A DNA stretch of 7,719 bases from Gammaproteobacteria bacterium UBA3532 (GTDB taxonomy: Bacteria; Pseudomonadota; Gammaproteobacteria; Enterobacterales; UBA3532). The notes under the pieces were generated by a model that worked only from the letters and a program-made list of their open reading frames with translations, ran no database searches and had not been told where the DNA came from. Location of the stretch: NCBI GenBank assembly GCA_002376965.1, contig DFOV01000068.1, positions 1,789 to 9,507 of the forward strand. Direction: 5' to 3'. Positions 6,892-7,719 of the stretch are shown in pieces. Positions within the stretch are counted from its first letter, which is position 1. Each line of letters starts with the position of its first letter. The position numbers were made by a program, and so were the translations under genes.

Positions 6892-6921
6892 AAACGGTAA
6901 AGCAACGAAAGTATCAAAAAA

Positions 6922-6930
6922 TGTTATGCT
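6922..6930 (+). promoter_or_regulatory. Candidate extended -10 element for the symporter gene
   Basis: TG-T-TATGCT fits an extended -10 box (TGn plus 4 of 6 in TATAAT). There is no good -35 about 17 bases upstream, as is tolerated by extended -10 promoters or activator-dependent ones. Transcription would begin near 6937, giving a leader of about 27 bases. Confidence 0.3.
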
Positions 6931-6950
6931 AAGAGAGTTGGGGGCAATCA

Positions 6951-6955
6951 AAGGG
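6951..6955 (+). promoter_or_regulatory. Ribosome binding site of the symporter gene
   Basis: AAGGG lies 8 bases before the ATG at 6964. No other in-frame ATG or GTG precedes it in the nearby upstream sequence, supporting this start. Confidence 0.5.
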
Positions 6956-6963
6956 CTTGTAGT

Positions 6964-7719
6964 ATGGAAATCTTAGCGTTTTCCGCTTTTTTGGCGTTAT
7001 TTACTATAACGGGCTTTCTCTCCAGGCGACGACACCAACTCTCAAATACCGAATATCTGTTGGCTAACAGAGATATTCCACCAATCATGATTGCGCTTTC
7101 GGCCGCTGCTTCCAAATACAGCGGCTACATGTTTATAGGGCTGATGGGGTACATCTACAGCCATGGGTTATCCGCTGTGTGGATTATCTGCGGACTGCTG
7201 TTTGGTGACGCCGTCACCTTCTTTTTTGTGCATAAAAAGCTTCGTATTCAGGCCGAGCAAACGCAAGCTCACAGCTATGCTGAGCTTATTAGCAAATGGG
7301 GCGGGCGAGATGCAAAGTGGGTACGCTTAGCTATCGCCGTTCTATCGCTGATATTTCTCATGACCTATGCTGCAGCGCAATTCAATGCTGGCGGTAAGGC
7401 GCTTTTTGCTGTCTTTGATTGGCCGACCTATGTTGGTACGATTTTAGGTGCCGTATTTATCATGACCTATTGCGTCAGCGGAGGGCTGCGAGCTTCGATC
7501 TGGACAGATACGCTGCAAGCAGTATTAATGATTGTTTCTTTAATGATATTGCTTGGGAGTTCGCTGCAAGCCATTGGAGGGTGGAACAACTATCTGACAG
7601 CTCTTAATGAGGTTTCTCCCTCTTTTCTCGACTGGGGCGAGGTTCGTTTTGGCTCGTTTTCAGCACTATTTCTATTTGCCCTGGGCTGGATGTTTAATGG
7701 CATAGGGGTTATCGGACAG
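6964..7719 (+). CDS. Sodium:solute symporter (SSS family, PutP-like), N-terminal part (3' end outside window)
   Basis: The frame is open for 252 codons from the ATG to the right edge, about half of a typical 480-500-residue SSS protein. It encodes a string of hydrophobic helices. Family signatures include TEYLLANRDIPP after helix 1, SAAASKYSGYMFIG in helix 2, the SSS signature-like GGLRASIWTDTLQAVLM, and GWMFNGIGVIGQ at the window end, comparable to the LGxxGQP segment of PutP. The protein would sit in the inner membrane and import a solute such as an amino acid, carboxylate or sugar using sodium. The helix-2 position matching PutP Asp55 appears to be K51, while S53 and G54 match PutP Ser57 and Gly58, so sodium coupling may differ from PutP. 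It is divergent from the AraC-type gene and may be under its control. Confidence 0.88.
   Translation, partial: MEILAFSAFLALFTITGFLSRRRHQLSNTEYLLANRDIPPIMIALSAAASKYSGYMFIGLMGYIYSHGLSAVWIICGLLFGDAVTFFFVHKKLRIQAEQTQAHSYAELISKWGGRDAKWVRLAIAVLSLIFLMTYAAAQFNAGGKALFAVFDWPTYVGTILGAVFIMTYCVSGGLRASIWTDTLQAVLMIVSLMILLGSSLQAIGGWNNYLTALNEVSPSFLDWGEVRFGSFSALFLFALGWMFNGIGVIGQ

Larger units (their letters stand above)
6675..6963. other. Divergent intergenic regulatory region between regulator and symporter genes
   Basis: This is 289 bases with no credible gene. It must hold the promoters of both divergent genes. I see three short inverted repeats (6774-6788, 6817-6829, 6864-6891) and an extended -10-like element (6922-6930). 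There is no clear Fur box, no T-run terminator and no tRNA or small-RNA shape. No minus-strand promoter for the regulator could be placed with confidence. Confidence 0.6.

Noticed and set aside
7419..7607. 62-codon plus-strand frame inside the symporter gene
   Set aside because: It is out of frame with the continuous 252-codon SSS reading frame, which has family motifs over the same bases.

Overview
The window reads as a gammaproteobacterial chromosome segment of roughly balanced base composition. The clues are the strong Shine-Dalgarno sites, an AraC regulator of the OruR/ArgR type with an arabinose-binding-like N-terminus, a PutP-like sodium symporter and an EntA-like dehydrogenase. A marine or soil heterotroph is plausible, but genus cannot be read from the sequence.

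Left part, about 1-5688, plus strand. Five genes are packed head to tail and look like one operon. They are the C-terminal end of an EntA-like 2,3-dihydro-2,3-dihydroxybenzoate dehydrogenase (SDR family, cut by the window edge), a class III PLP aminotransferase of the glutamate-1-semialdehyde aminomutase-like group, a metal-dependent amidohydrolase with an unusual N-terminal extension, and two tandem paralogous MFS transporters. Gene gaps are 26 and 11 bases, followed by overlaps of 4 and 8 bases, so translational coupling is likely. The combination suggests a small biosynthetic pathway that makes an aromatic product from chorismate and exports it. The upstream genes outside the window would decide which product. 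I do not recognise the set as a named pathway.

Middle, 5634-6674, minus strand. An AraC-family regulator converges on the operon; its last 55 bases overlap the end of the second MFS gene. Its start is fixed by a strong ribosome binding site.

Right part, 6675-7719. A 289-base divergent intergenic region carries three short inverted repeats and an extended -10-like element. It separates the regulator from the first 252 codons of a sodium:solute symporter (SSS/PutP-like), which runs off the right edge. The regulator could control itself, the symporter, the operon, or several of these; the sequence does not say which.

No RNA genes, insertion sequences, CRISPR arrays or convincing intrinsic terminators were seen.
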